Shown in pieces: positions 8,185 through 15,356 of a DNA stretch of 64,000 nucleotides (positions are counted from its first letter, which is position 1; the number at the start of each line of letters is the position of its first letter). The notes under the pieces were generated by a model, which was given only the letters and a program-made list of their open reading frames with translations, was not told the origin of the DNA and searched no databases. This DNA comes from an uncultured Lachnospiraceae bacterium (GTDB lineage Bacteria; Bacillota; Clostridia; Lachnospirales; Lachnospiraceae), in NCBI GenBank assembly GCA_910584785.1, contig CAJUDX010000004.1, forward strand, positions 29,708-93,707, in the 5' to 3' direction. The position numbers and the translations under genes were made by a program.

Positions 8185-9048
8185 ATGAAAACGATTGGTT
8201 TTATCGGTGTGGGAATTATGGGAAAGTCTATGGTACGTAATTTGATGAAGGCAGGTTTTACCTTGCACATCTATGCACGGACAAGGGCTAAGGTGGAGGA
8301 TGTAATTGACGAGGGGGCATTGTTTTATGAGGATATTGGAAGCTGCGTTGAGGACTGTGATGCGGTGATTACGATTGTCGGCTATCCTGAGGATGTCGAA
8401 GAGGTTTACCTGGCAGAGGGGAATATTTTTGAACGGGCAAGGGCGGGGGCGTATTGCATTGATATGACCACCAGCAGTCCGAATCTGGCCAAACAGCTTT
8501 ATGCTAAGGGAAAGGCGTTGGGACTGCATGTGCTAGACGCTCCGGTAACCGGGGGTGATGTGGGGGCGAAGAATGGTACGCTTTCTATTTTAGTTGGCGG
8601 GGAGGAAGAGGATTTTAAGGCATGCCTTCCCCTGTTTAAGGCGATGGGAACGAATATTCAATATGAGGGAAAGGCAGGGAACGGACAGCATACCAAGATG
8701 GTTAATCAGATTATGATTGCTGCTAATCTCTCTGGGGTGTGCGAGGCATTGTCTTACGCCAGGAAGAAAGAACTTGACTTGGATGCTGTTTTGGCGGCGG
8801 TTTCTTCCGGGGCTGCGGGAAGCAGGCAGCTGGAACTTTTAGGGTCTAAGATTTTGGCTGGGGATTTGAATCCGGGCTTTTTTGTAAAGCATTTTGTGAA
8901 AGATATGCGGCTGGCAGCCGAGGAAGCCGAGGAGAGCGGCCTGAAATTGGATATTCTTTTGCAGGTGCTTAAGCATTATCAGGCTTTGGAAACGGATGGA
9001 TGGGGAGATTTGGGAACACAGGCATTAATTAAGCATTATGAAGAATAA
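8185..9048 (+). CDS. NAD(P)-dependent beta-hydroxyacid dehydrogenase (GarR-like)
   Basis: A 287-residue enzyme of the 3-hydroxyisobutyrate/2-hydroxy-3-oxopropionate reductase family. The dinucleotide-binding motif GFIGVGIMGKSMVRNLMKAG is at residues 4-23. The substrate-binding loop DAPVTGGDVGAKNGTLS is near residue 120, and the catalytic lysine region GNGQHTKMVNQIM is near 168. An in-frame TTG lies one codon upstream, but the ATG is better spaced (9 nt) from AGGAG. It may reduce an aldehyde acid from sugar or sugar-acid breakdown, in line with the upstream sugar genes. That link is inference, because a terminator-like element separates them. Confidence 0.88.
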   Translation: MKTIGFIGVGIMGKSMVRNLMKAGFTLHIYARTRAKVEDVIDEGALFYEDIGSCVEDCDAVITIVGYPEDVEEVYLAEGNIFERARAGAYCIDMTTSSPNLAKQLYAKGKALGLHVLDAPVTGGDVGAKNGTLSILVGGEEEDFKACLPLFKAMGTNIQYEGKAGNGQHTKMVNQIMIAANLSGVCEALSYARKKELDLDAVLAAVSSGAAGSRQLELLGSKILAGDLNPGFFVKHFVKDMRLAAEEAEESGLKLDILLQVLKHYQALETDGWGDLGTQALIKHYEE

Positions 9049-9074
9049 GTAAGACGGCGATGGAGATAGAATGT

Positions 9075-9374
9075 ATGGCGGCAAAGGAACAGGTTAGAGA
9101 ACAGGTAAAGAATCAAATCAAACTGCCCCGGCAATATCAGGTGGTTATTTATAATGATGATTTTACTCCCATGGATTTTGTGGTTGAAATTTTAGTGACG
9201 CTATTTGATAAGGAGGAAGCGGCAGCAGTGGCGCTGATGCTGGAAATTCATAAGGGAAAGTATGCCGTTGCCGGGGTTTATCCCAGGGATATTGCCCAGA
9301 CAAAGGCGACCCAGGCGGTTTCGTGGGCAAGGGAAGAGGGGTATCCGCTGAAGGTGGAAGTTGTATGTGTGTGA
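9075..9374 (+). CDS. clpS: ATP-dependent Clp protease adaptor ClpS
   Basis: A small protein of about 99 residues with the ClpS core: YQVVIYNDDFTPMDFVVEIL, then AAAVALMLEIHKGKYAVAGVYPRDIAQTKA. The NDD-TPM-F-V signature and the conserved MLEIHKGK helix form the N-degron pocket and the ClpA-binding face. ClpS delivers substrates with bulky N-terminal residues to ClpA-ClpP. An in-frame ATG at 9060 lacks a good ribosome binding site, while 9075 has GGAG nine bases upstream; I chose the latter. It lies directly before a ClpA-type gene, which confirms the pairing. Confidence 0.93.
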   Translation: MAAKEQVREQVKNQIKLPRQYQVVIYNDDFTPMDFVVEILVTLFDKEEAAAVALMLEIHKGKYAVAGVYPRDIAQTKATQAVSWAREEGYPLKVEVVCV

Positions 9375-9419
9375 TTGCAGAGTATACGATGAGGAGTAAT
9401 CCATAAGATTAAGATAAGG

Positions 9420-11789
9420 ATGAAATGGACGGAAAGGATAATGGACAGGATGGAGTTTACAAAAAACATGCATAATGCGATGGAAAGAGCGGTGATATTC
9501 GCCCAGCAGAACCATCACCGTTATTTTATGCCGGAGCATATTTTATACGGAATTACCTTTGATGAGATTTTTTCTCAGGAGTTTGCGGCAGCTGGAGGGA
9601 ATATTGAGCTGCTCAGGAAGAATTTAACCGAATTTTTAAATGAGCATGCGGAAAAAAACCGGGAGGAAGAGAAGAATGCGGCGCTGAGTGCCGATATGGA
9701 GAAGGTTTTGCTGGCTTCGGAGGCTCAGGCACAGTCGAGCGGACGGAGGGCGGTCGGGGTCAGTCATGTGCTTTCCTCGATTCTTCAGCTGGAAGACAGC
9801 TTTGGGCTTTATTTTTTGCTTACGCAGAAGGTTGACTTGCTGGAACTGATTGGCGAACTGTCCAGGGAAAGCCTGTGGAGAGAGCGCGGGGGAGAGGACA
9901 GATTTTTCGGATCTGGATTGGGAAAAGGAAGGCCTGAGGAAGGATGGACGGGTGATTTTGAAGCAGGGATGGAGGGAAACCTGGAAGGCAGTTTGGGAAG
10001 GGAAGGACAGGGAGAAAACGAATCCGGGAATACCAGACGCTGGCGACAGTTTGTAGAAGCGATGGTAGAAACCTGTAAGAGACAAAATCCTTTAATTGGC
10101 AGGGACGAGGAACTGGAGAGAACAATGCAGATTCTTTGTCGGAAGGATAAAAATAATGTGCTGTATATCGGGGAGCCGGGCGTGGGCAAGACTGCCATTG
10201 CCTATGGCCTTGCCCAGAGATTATTAGAACAGCAGGTTCCCGAACCGCTTTTGGGAGCGTCGCTTTACAGTTTGGATTTAGGCGGGCTGCTGGCGGGAAC
10301 ACAGTACCGGGGGGACTTTGAGAAGCGGTTTAAGCTGATTATGGAAGGCTTATCTGGGGAGGAAAAGCCGATTCTTTATCTGGATGAAATTCATAATATC
10401 GTGGGCGCAGGCGCGGTGAACGGGGGGAGTCTGGATGCGGCGAATCTATTAAAGCCTTATCTGGCTGCGGGCCATATCCGCTTTATCGGAGCGACGACCT
10501 ATGAAGAGTATAAAAAGCATTTTTCTGGAAGTAAGAGCCTGGTTCGCCGGTTTCAGAATGTGGATATCCGGGAACCGGGGGCGGAAGAGGCCCTGGAAAT
10601 TTTAAAAGGGCTTAAGTCCGGTTATGAAAAGTTTCACGGCGTCCGGTATGGGAAGGGTGTGCTGCAATATGCCGTGGAGATGAGCAGCCGCTTTATCAAT
10701 GAGCGCTTTCTTCCGGATAAGGCGATCGATTTGCTGGATGAGGCAGGGGCCTGGCGGAGGCTTCATCCCTTGGACCAGAAAAGCCAGACGGTGGGGAAGG
10801 ATTTGATTGAGCAGGTATTGGCAAAGACTTGTAATATTCCCGTGAAAACGGTGGAAAAGGGTGAGATGGAGAAGCTGGCTGTGCTGGAAAAGGAGTTAAA
10901 CCGGCAGATTTTCGGTCAGGGTGAGGCCGTCGCTCAGGTGGTTAATGCTGTAAAGTTTTCCCGCGCAGGGCTAAATGAAGAAAATAAGCCAGTGGCCTCC
11001 TTTTTATTTGTGGGTGCCACCGGGGTGGGAAAGACTGAACTGGCTAAGGTGCTGGCGAATGAACTGGGGATTTTCTTTCTTCGTCTGGATATGAGTGAAT
11101 ATGCAGAAAAACATGCGGTGGCAAAGCTAATTGGGGCTCCGGCAGGATATGTGGGTTATGAGGAGGGCGGCCTTCTTACGGAGGAAATCCGAAAGCATCC
11201 CCACTGTATTCTTTTACTGGATGAGATAGAAAAGGCCCACCCGGATATTTATAATGTACTGCTGCAGGTAATGGACTATGCCACCCTAACCGATAACCAG
11301 GGAAGAAAGGCTGATTTCCGCAATGTGATTTTAATTATGACTTCAAATGCAGGGGCGAGCCAGGTGGGGAAAAGCCAGATTGGTTTTGGTAGCCCGGAGA
11401 TGAATCTGGATGCGCTGATGGAGGCGGTTAAGCGGACGTTTCAGCCGGAGTTTCGAAACCGGCTGAGCAAAATTGTACTGTTTCAGGGGATGGACGAAAA
11501 AATGGCGGAACAGATTACAAGAAAAAAGTTGGGCGAGCTTGAGAAAAAGCTGGCTGGCAGGAAGGTGGAACTTGTGATCTCGCCGGAGGCGGAAGAATAT
11601 ATCCGCACATCGGGAATTACCAGAGAATATGGAGCCAGGGAAATTGACCGGGTAATTACCGCAGAGGTTAAGCCGCTTCTGGCAGAGCATTTGCTGTTTG
11701 GAAAATTAAAGAAGGGCGGGAGATGCCAGGTGAAGCTGGAGGAGGGGAAGCTTACACTTTGCTTTCCTTCCTCCGGCGGTACACGTTAG
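9420..11789 (+). CDS. clpA: ATP-dependent Clp protease ATP-binding subunit ClpA-type
   Basis: A 789-residue double-AAA+ unfoldase. It has an N-terminal Clp repeat domain (residues about 10-150), a low-complexity Gly/Glu-rich linker (about 155-200), AAA-1 with Walker A GEPGVGKTA and Walker B ILYLDEIH, and AAA-2 with GATGVGKTE and CILLLDEIEK. A C-terminal ClpB-D2-small domain follows. The loop QIGFGSP near residue 654 contains the IGF tripeptide that docks on ClpP, so it should feed a protease. It has no long coiled-coil M-domain, which excludes ClpB. Later starts at 9441 and 9450 are possible. Its partner clpS is directly upstream; clpP is not in the window. Confidence 0.92.
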   Translation: MKWTERIMDRMEFTKNMHNAMERAVIFAQQNHHRYFMPEHILYGITFDEIFSQEFAAAGGNIELLRKNLTEFLNEHAEKNREEEKNAALSADMEKVLLASEAQAQSSGRRAVGVSHVLSSILQLEDSFGLYFLLTQKVDLLELIGELSRESLWRERGGEDRFFGSGLGKGRPEEGWTGDFEAGMEGNLEGSLGREGQGENESGNTRRWRQFVEAMVETCKRQNPLIGRDEELERTMQILCRKDKNNVLYIGEPGVGKTAIAYGLAQRLLEQQVPEPLLGASLYSLDLGGLLAGTQYRGDFEKRFKLIMEGLSGEEKPILYLDEIHNIVGAGAVNGGSLDAANLLKPYLAAGHIRFIGATTYEEYKKHFSGSKSLVRRFQNVDIREPGAEEALEILKGLKSGYEKFHGVRYGKGVLQYAVEMSSRFINERFLPDKAIDLLDEAGAWRRLHPLDQKSQTVGKDLIEQVLAKTCNIPVKTVEKGEMEKLAVLEKELNRQIFGQGEAVAQVVNAVKFSRAGLNEENKPVASFLFVGATGVGKTELAKVLANELGIFFLRLDMSEYAEKHAVAKLIGAPAGYVGYEEGGLLTEEIRKHPHCILLLDEIEKAHPDIYNVLLQVMDYATLTDNQGRKADFRNVILIMTSNAGASQVGKSQIGFGSPEMNLDALMEAVKRTFQPEFRNRLSKIVLFQGMDEKMAEQITRKKLGELEKKLAGRKVELVISPEAEEYIRTSGITREYGAREIDRVITAEVKPLLAEHLLFGKLKKGGRCQVKLEEGKLTLCFPSSGGTR

Positions 11790-11853
11790 AAGTAGTTGGT
11801 ATGCGGATACCGATGAAAATGCCCGCACAGAAAGATTTTGTCTACAAAAGGCG

Positions 11854-12144
11854 TTATGTCTGCCGGGAAAGCTTTTGTGAGAGGAGACGAAGGGTATCCA
11901 GTTTCTTTCTGTCACCTTCAGATAAGTGTTCTGTGAGGATTGCGGCAAGGATTGCGGTTTCCTGATCGGAAAATTGAAATCCTCTTTTCTGTGTTTCCAT
12001 CTGAAATTCCATAAAGGCGCTGAGCAGTTTATTCTTGGGCATGTTGGCAATCTGCTGGGAAAAAGAAACTAGCAGATCCAGCTTTTGCGGGTTCATGCCT
12101 TTAAGACGGGGATCGTTTCTCCAGTTTGTTTTGGTTTGTTCCAT
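11854..12144 (-). CDS. Hypothetical protein
   Basis: A 96-residue protein, soluble and helical, with charged and hydrophobic heptad-like spacing (GMNPQKLDLLVSFSQQIANM, then MEFQMETQKRGFQFSDQETA). No family was recognised. It lies 68 bp downstream of another minus-strand hypothetical gene and probably shares its transcript. The start is preceded on the minus strand by a GAAAGGGCAGG purine tract. Its 3' end faces the clpA stop with only a 64-bp gap and no clear terminator. Confidence 0.7.
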   Translation of the reverse strand: MEQTKTNWRNDPRLKGMNPQKLDLLVSFSQQIANMPKNKLLSAFMEFQMETQKRGFQFSDQETAILAAILTEHLSEGDRKKLDTLRLLSQKLSRQT

Positions 12145-12212
12145 GGTTTACCTGCCCTTTCTTGATTGAATGTGTGTTTTGCCGAAGCGGATGCTGGCGT
12201 CAAGTACAGAAG

Positions 12213-12677
12213 TTATGTAAATGCCTGTAAGGACTGCATCATAAACTGAATGTTTTCCAGCCTGGACTGCTGCTCCGGGGAGAGGATGGCTTTTAGTTTT
12301 TCCAGAGACAGGCCAGGAGAGGGATTATCCTGCGGAGGGGCGCTTTCCTGATAGTTTCTGCGGATCTGGAAGCCCTGCATCAGGTTGATAATTACATCCA
12401 GAATATCCTGTTCCTGTTTTGTACCGTAGGGCTTCATGGCATTTAACATCTCAATCGGTGAAATTTTGTCCTGCTCTACGGAACATATGCCCATTTCCCC
12501 TTCCGGGCCTTCCTGAAATAACTCTAAGGTGCGCATCAGCTCATTGCCCTTGACTAAAAGGGAGAGAAATTTTTGTTGGGAAACCTGAACATAGGGAAGA
12601 GCTGCTTTAATCATCTGCAAATGATGGTCGCCAATCAGATAATCCAGCTCAGTGAATTTTAATTCTTCTCGTTCCAT
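12213..12677 (-). CDS. Hypothetical protein
   Basis: A 154-residue soluble protein starting MEREELKFTELDYLIGDHHL. The start has a GGAGG site six bases upstream, while the longer open frame up to 12749 lacks one. The middle carries an EMLNAMKPYGTKQEQDILDV segment and the end is Gln/Ser-rich and helical. No known family was recognised. It is the first gene of a two-gene minus-strand unit with the 96-residue protein and is divergent from a small plus-strand gene. Confidence 0.75.
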   Translation of the reverse strand: MEREELKFTELDYLIGDHHLQMIKAALPYVQVSQQKFLSLLVKGNELMRTLELFQEGPEGEMGICSVEQDKISPIEMLNAMKPYGTKQEQDILDVIINLMQGFQIRRNYQESAPPQDNPSPGLSLEKLKAILSPEQQSRLENIQFMMQSLQAFT

Positions 12678-12790
12678 TCTTCCTCCATTGACCAAATTTT
12701 CTTTGCTCCTATGTATATGGTAAATGTACGGGAAATATGCCTTTTGCATATGATAAACTGTACCGATAATCCTAGAAGGAGGATGGACCT

Positions 12791-12928
12791 ATGGTGTATA
12801 CCAGGCTGATTATTGACGGCAATGCCGTTTATGAAATAGATGAGGAATGTATGAGACAGCGCAGGAAGCAGCTGGAAGAAATGGAACGCAGGGAGCGGAC
12901 GGGAAGTGACAGGAAGGAACAGGAATAA
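12791..12928 (+). CDS. Small hypothetical protein (45 residues)
   Basis: A short frame, MVYTRLIIDGNAVYEIDEEC to residue 20 and then a highly charged Arg/Glu-rich helix (QLEEMERRER) to the TAA. It has a near-perfect AGAAGGAGG ribosome binding site seven bases before the ATG, and a strong terminator lies 35 bp after the stop. Both support a real, independently transcribed gene. The N-terminus (LIIDGNAVYEIDEEC) looks like a beta-hairpin. No family was recognised. Confidence 0.7.
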   Translation: MVYTRLIIDGNAVYEIDEECMRQRRKQLEEMERRERTGSDRKEQE

Positions 12929-12963
12929 AAATAAGTTTCCGGCACAGCTAAGGGTAAGAGGAA

Positions 12964-12996
12964 GGGGCATCCTCCAGCGAGGATGCCCCTTTCCTG
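12964..12996 (+). terminator. Rho-independent terminator
   Basis: Perfect 11-bp arms GGGGCATCCTC (12964-12974) and GAGGATGCCCC (12979-12989) have a CAGC loop and are followed by TTTCCT. It terminates the 45-residue gene and may also stop the convergent cysteine-rich gene. Confidence 0.85.
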
Positions 12997-13040
12997 ATAC
13001 AAAACTTATCCGTATGTCCTTTCATGTACCGGGATGTAAA

Positions 13041-13283
13041 TTAGCAGAAGAAGCGTCCGCCACCGCCGCAGCAGCACAGGAGAATAAGAATCCAGCAAAT
13101 ATCTCCGCCAAAACCAAAACTGCATCCGCAGTTGCAGTTATTGTCAAAGCATCCGTTGCTGCATCCGCCGTTGCCGCCGCAGCAGCACAGGATTAAGATC
13201 AGGAAAATCAGATTGGAACAATTTCCTCCGCCTGTCTGGCACTCGCATCCACAACCACAGTTTGTTGCCGCTACATCACTCAT
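13041..13283 (-). CDS. Small cysteine/glycine-rich protein (HCB/chorion-like)
   Basis: An 80-residue protein made of Cys- and Gly-rich runs around two hydrophobic segments: NLIFLILILCCCGGNGGC and ICWILILLCCCGGGGRFFC. The two halves look duplicated. About 21 of 80 residues are cysteine. Similar small proteins in clostridia have been named high-cysteine chorion-class (HCB-like) proteins; their role is not established, and a spore-surface or membrane role is only a guess. A TTTTTGGAGGATTTAAC sequence before the ATG gives a good ribosome binding site. Confidence 0.75.
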   Translation of the reverse strand: MSDVAATNCGCGCECQTGGGNCSNLIFLILILCCCGGNGGCSNGCFDNNCNCGCSFGFGGDICWILILLCCCGGGGRFFC

Positions 13284-13518
13284 GTTAAATCCTCCAAAAA
13301 TTTTCTTTACACTCCATCATATGAGTACCGGCTTGCCAGAGTTTCCAGGATTTCAAAAAAGTTTTCAATAATCTTTTCTTGTTTTCTGTCCATTGGCGTG
13401 TTAGAATCACATAGAAACCATTTATCCCGCGATTGTGTATGGAGGTATGGCTTCGCATAAATGTTTCTGAACCGATGTTTCTGAACGAATCGCTGACCCT
13501 AGAAAAGGAATGATGTGT

Positions 13519-14886
13519 ATGCTGACGAATGAAGATAAAATGGAATTATTTGAACGAAAACCAATTCCGCGGGCCGTTGCCCAGCTGGCAATTCCCACGG
13601 TATTAAGCTCGCTGGTTATGGTGATTTATAATATGGCAGATACGTATTTTGTGGGGATGTTAAACGATCCTGTGCAAAATGCGGCAGTAACCCTGGCTGC
13701 GCCGGTGCTTTTGGCGTTTAATGCCGTGAATAACCTGTTCGGGGTGGGAAGCTCCAGTATGATGAGCCGTGCCCTGGGAAAGCGGGATTACGAGGCGGTA
13801 AAGAAAAGTTCTGCCTTTGGCTTTTACTGTGCATTATTCAGCGGGATAATGTTTTCTCTGCTTTGTTTGAGTTTTCGCCCGGCACTTCTGCAGCTTTTGG
13901 GGGCGGATGCCGTGACGAAGGATGCGACCAATGACTATCTTCAGTGGACGGTGATCTGCGGAGCAGCACCGGCGATTCTAAATGTGGTGATGGCCTATAT
14001 GGTGCGCTCAGAGGGGGCTTCCCTTCACGCAAGCCTGGGAACGATGAGCGGATGTCTGCTGAATATTATTCTTGACCCCATTTTTATCCTGCCCTGGGGG
14101 CTGAATATGGGAGCGGCAGGGGCAGGAATGGCGACCTTTATTTCCAACTGTGTTGCCTGTATGTACTTCTTCATCCTTTTGTTTGTGCGGAGAAAGGAAA
14201 CCTGTGTCTGTTTTAACCCGAAGAAATTTGGCTGGGAAAGGGCGATTGTTCTTGGTGTCTGCGGCGTGGGAATCCCCGCTTCGATTCAAAACTTGTTAAA
14301 TGTTACCGGAATGACGATTTTAAATAATTTTACCTCGGCCTATCAGGCAGATGCTGTGGCAGCAATGGGAATTGCCTATAAAATTAACATGCTTCCCCTG
14401 CAGGTGGCCCTGGGTTTTTCACAGGGGATTATGCCGCTGATCAGTTATAATTATTCCAGCAAAAACGATAAGAGGATGAAGGATTCCATTTATTTTGTGG
14501 TAAAAACCTTAATTCCCTGTATGCTTTTGGTTTCTGTGTTTTATTATGCGGGAGCGGGCTTTTTTGTCGGGGCTTTTATGAAAAATCCGTCCATTATTGC
14601 CTATGGAACGCAGTTTCTGCGCGGTTTTTGTCTGGGACTTCCCTTCCTTTGTATGGATTTTTTGGCGGTGGGGGTATTTCAGGCGATTGGCCTTGGATCG
14701 GCGGCCTTTATCTTTGCCATCCTCAGAAAAATTATTTTGGAAATTCCGGCGCTGTATGTGCTGAATTATTTCTTCCCTTTATATGGGCTGTCCTACAGCC
14801 AATTTGTTGCAGAATTTGTGTTGGCGATAGCTGCTGTATGGATGCTGGTAAGAATTTTTCGGAAATTACAGAGTGAATCACGGTAA
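13519..14886 (+). CDS. MATE family efflux transporter
   Basis: A protein of about 455 residues with 12 predicted membrane segments. It starts with the family-typical ERKPIPRAVAQLAIPTVLSS and VIYNMADTYFVGMLND. MATE proteins export drugs, toxins or metabolites in exchange for Na+ or H+. The second half repeats the fold (AVAAMGIAYKINMLPLQVAL, QGIMPLISYNYSSKN). In-frame ATGs at 13510 and 13513 touch the AAAAGGAA site; the ATG at 13519 is eight bases from it and is preferred. Substrate unknown. Confidence 0.92.
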   Translation: MLTNEDKMELFERKPIPRAVAQLAIPTVLSSLVMVIYNMADTYFVGMLNDPVQNAAVTLAAPVLLAFNAVNNLFGVGSSSMMSRALGKRDYEAVKKSSAFGFYCALFSGIMFSLLCLSFRPALLQLLGADAVTKDATNDYLQWTVICGAAPAILNVVMAYMVRSEGASLHASLGTMSGCLLNIILDPIFILPWGLNMGAAGAGMATFISNCVACMYFFILLFVRRKETCVCFNPKKFGWERAIVLGVCGVGIPASIQNLLNVTGMTILNNFTSAYQADAVAAMGIAYKINMLPLQVALGFSQGIMPLISYNYSSKNDKRMKDSIYFVVKTLIPCMLLVSVFYYAGAGFFVGAFMKNPSIIAYGTQFLRGFCLGLPFLCMDFLAVGVFQAIGLGSAAFIFAILRKIILEIPALYVLNYFFPLYGLSYSQFVAEFVLAIAAVWMLVRIFRKLQSESR

Positions 14887-15000
14887 TATTCAGATAATTT
14901 TGTCAATGAAAAAAATTGTACAATAGATTTAACAATTGTGAAATACATTTTAATAATTTGGTAATTCCATTTTTGGGAAAATGTGTTATACTATTATCCG

Positions 15001-15330
15001 AAATGCATGATTGATCATCTGTGAAAGCCAGGTTTAGCGACCTCATTAGTTTGGCGCTGAGCTTTCACAGTAATCCCCATGCCCTGATTTTGGCACTACC
15101 ATGAATGAAAGGGGTTTCTGTGAACCCTCCGGGGGATGTGCAGAAAACGGGCATGGAAGATGTCGCTTCGCGACCCCGTTTTCGCACAGTTCAGCGACGG
15201 GGCGCTGAGCTTTCACAGTAAACCTTCATGCGCCCACAAGTAGTTGTACCACCATAAATAAAAGTTTACTGGGCGCATTTGGAATACCTGAATTTAGACC
15301 GCCTAATCGGCGGTGAACTTTTACAGTAAA
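15001..15330 (+). repeat. Modular intergenic repeat, copy B, in a structured leader
   Basis: A chain of hairpins lies here. CTGTGAAAGC (15019-15028) pairs with GCTTTCACAG (15061-15070), and CCATGCCC pairs with GGGCATGG across 15077-15156. GTCGC-TTC-GCGAC is near 15160-15173, and CAGCG/CGCTG near 15192-15207 is followed by a second GCTTTCACAGTAA tail. Then comes the core unit also found at 7.8 and 49.8 kb: TGCGCCCA (15229-15236) with TGGGCGCA (15270-15277), ACCGCC/GGCGGT (15298-15314), and tail GAACTTTTACAGTAAA. The element ends about 25 bp before the VanW-family start, so it is probably transcribed as leader RNA. An extended -10 (TGTGTTATACT) lies at 14982-14992 without a clear -35. Confidence 0.75.
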
Positions 15331-15356
15331 TAGATAGGGATGACAGGTGATGGAAA

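Noticed and set aside
12906..13196. 96-codon Ala-rich frame on the + strand
   Set aside because: It is the shadow of the cysteine/glycine-rich minus-strand gene and passes through a perfect terminator.
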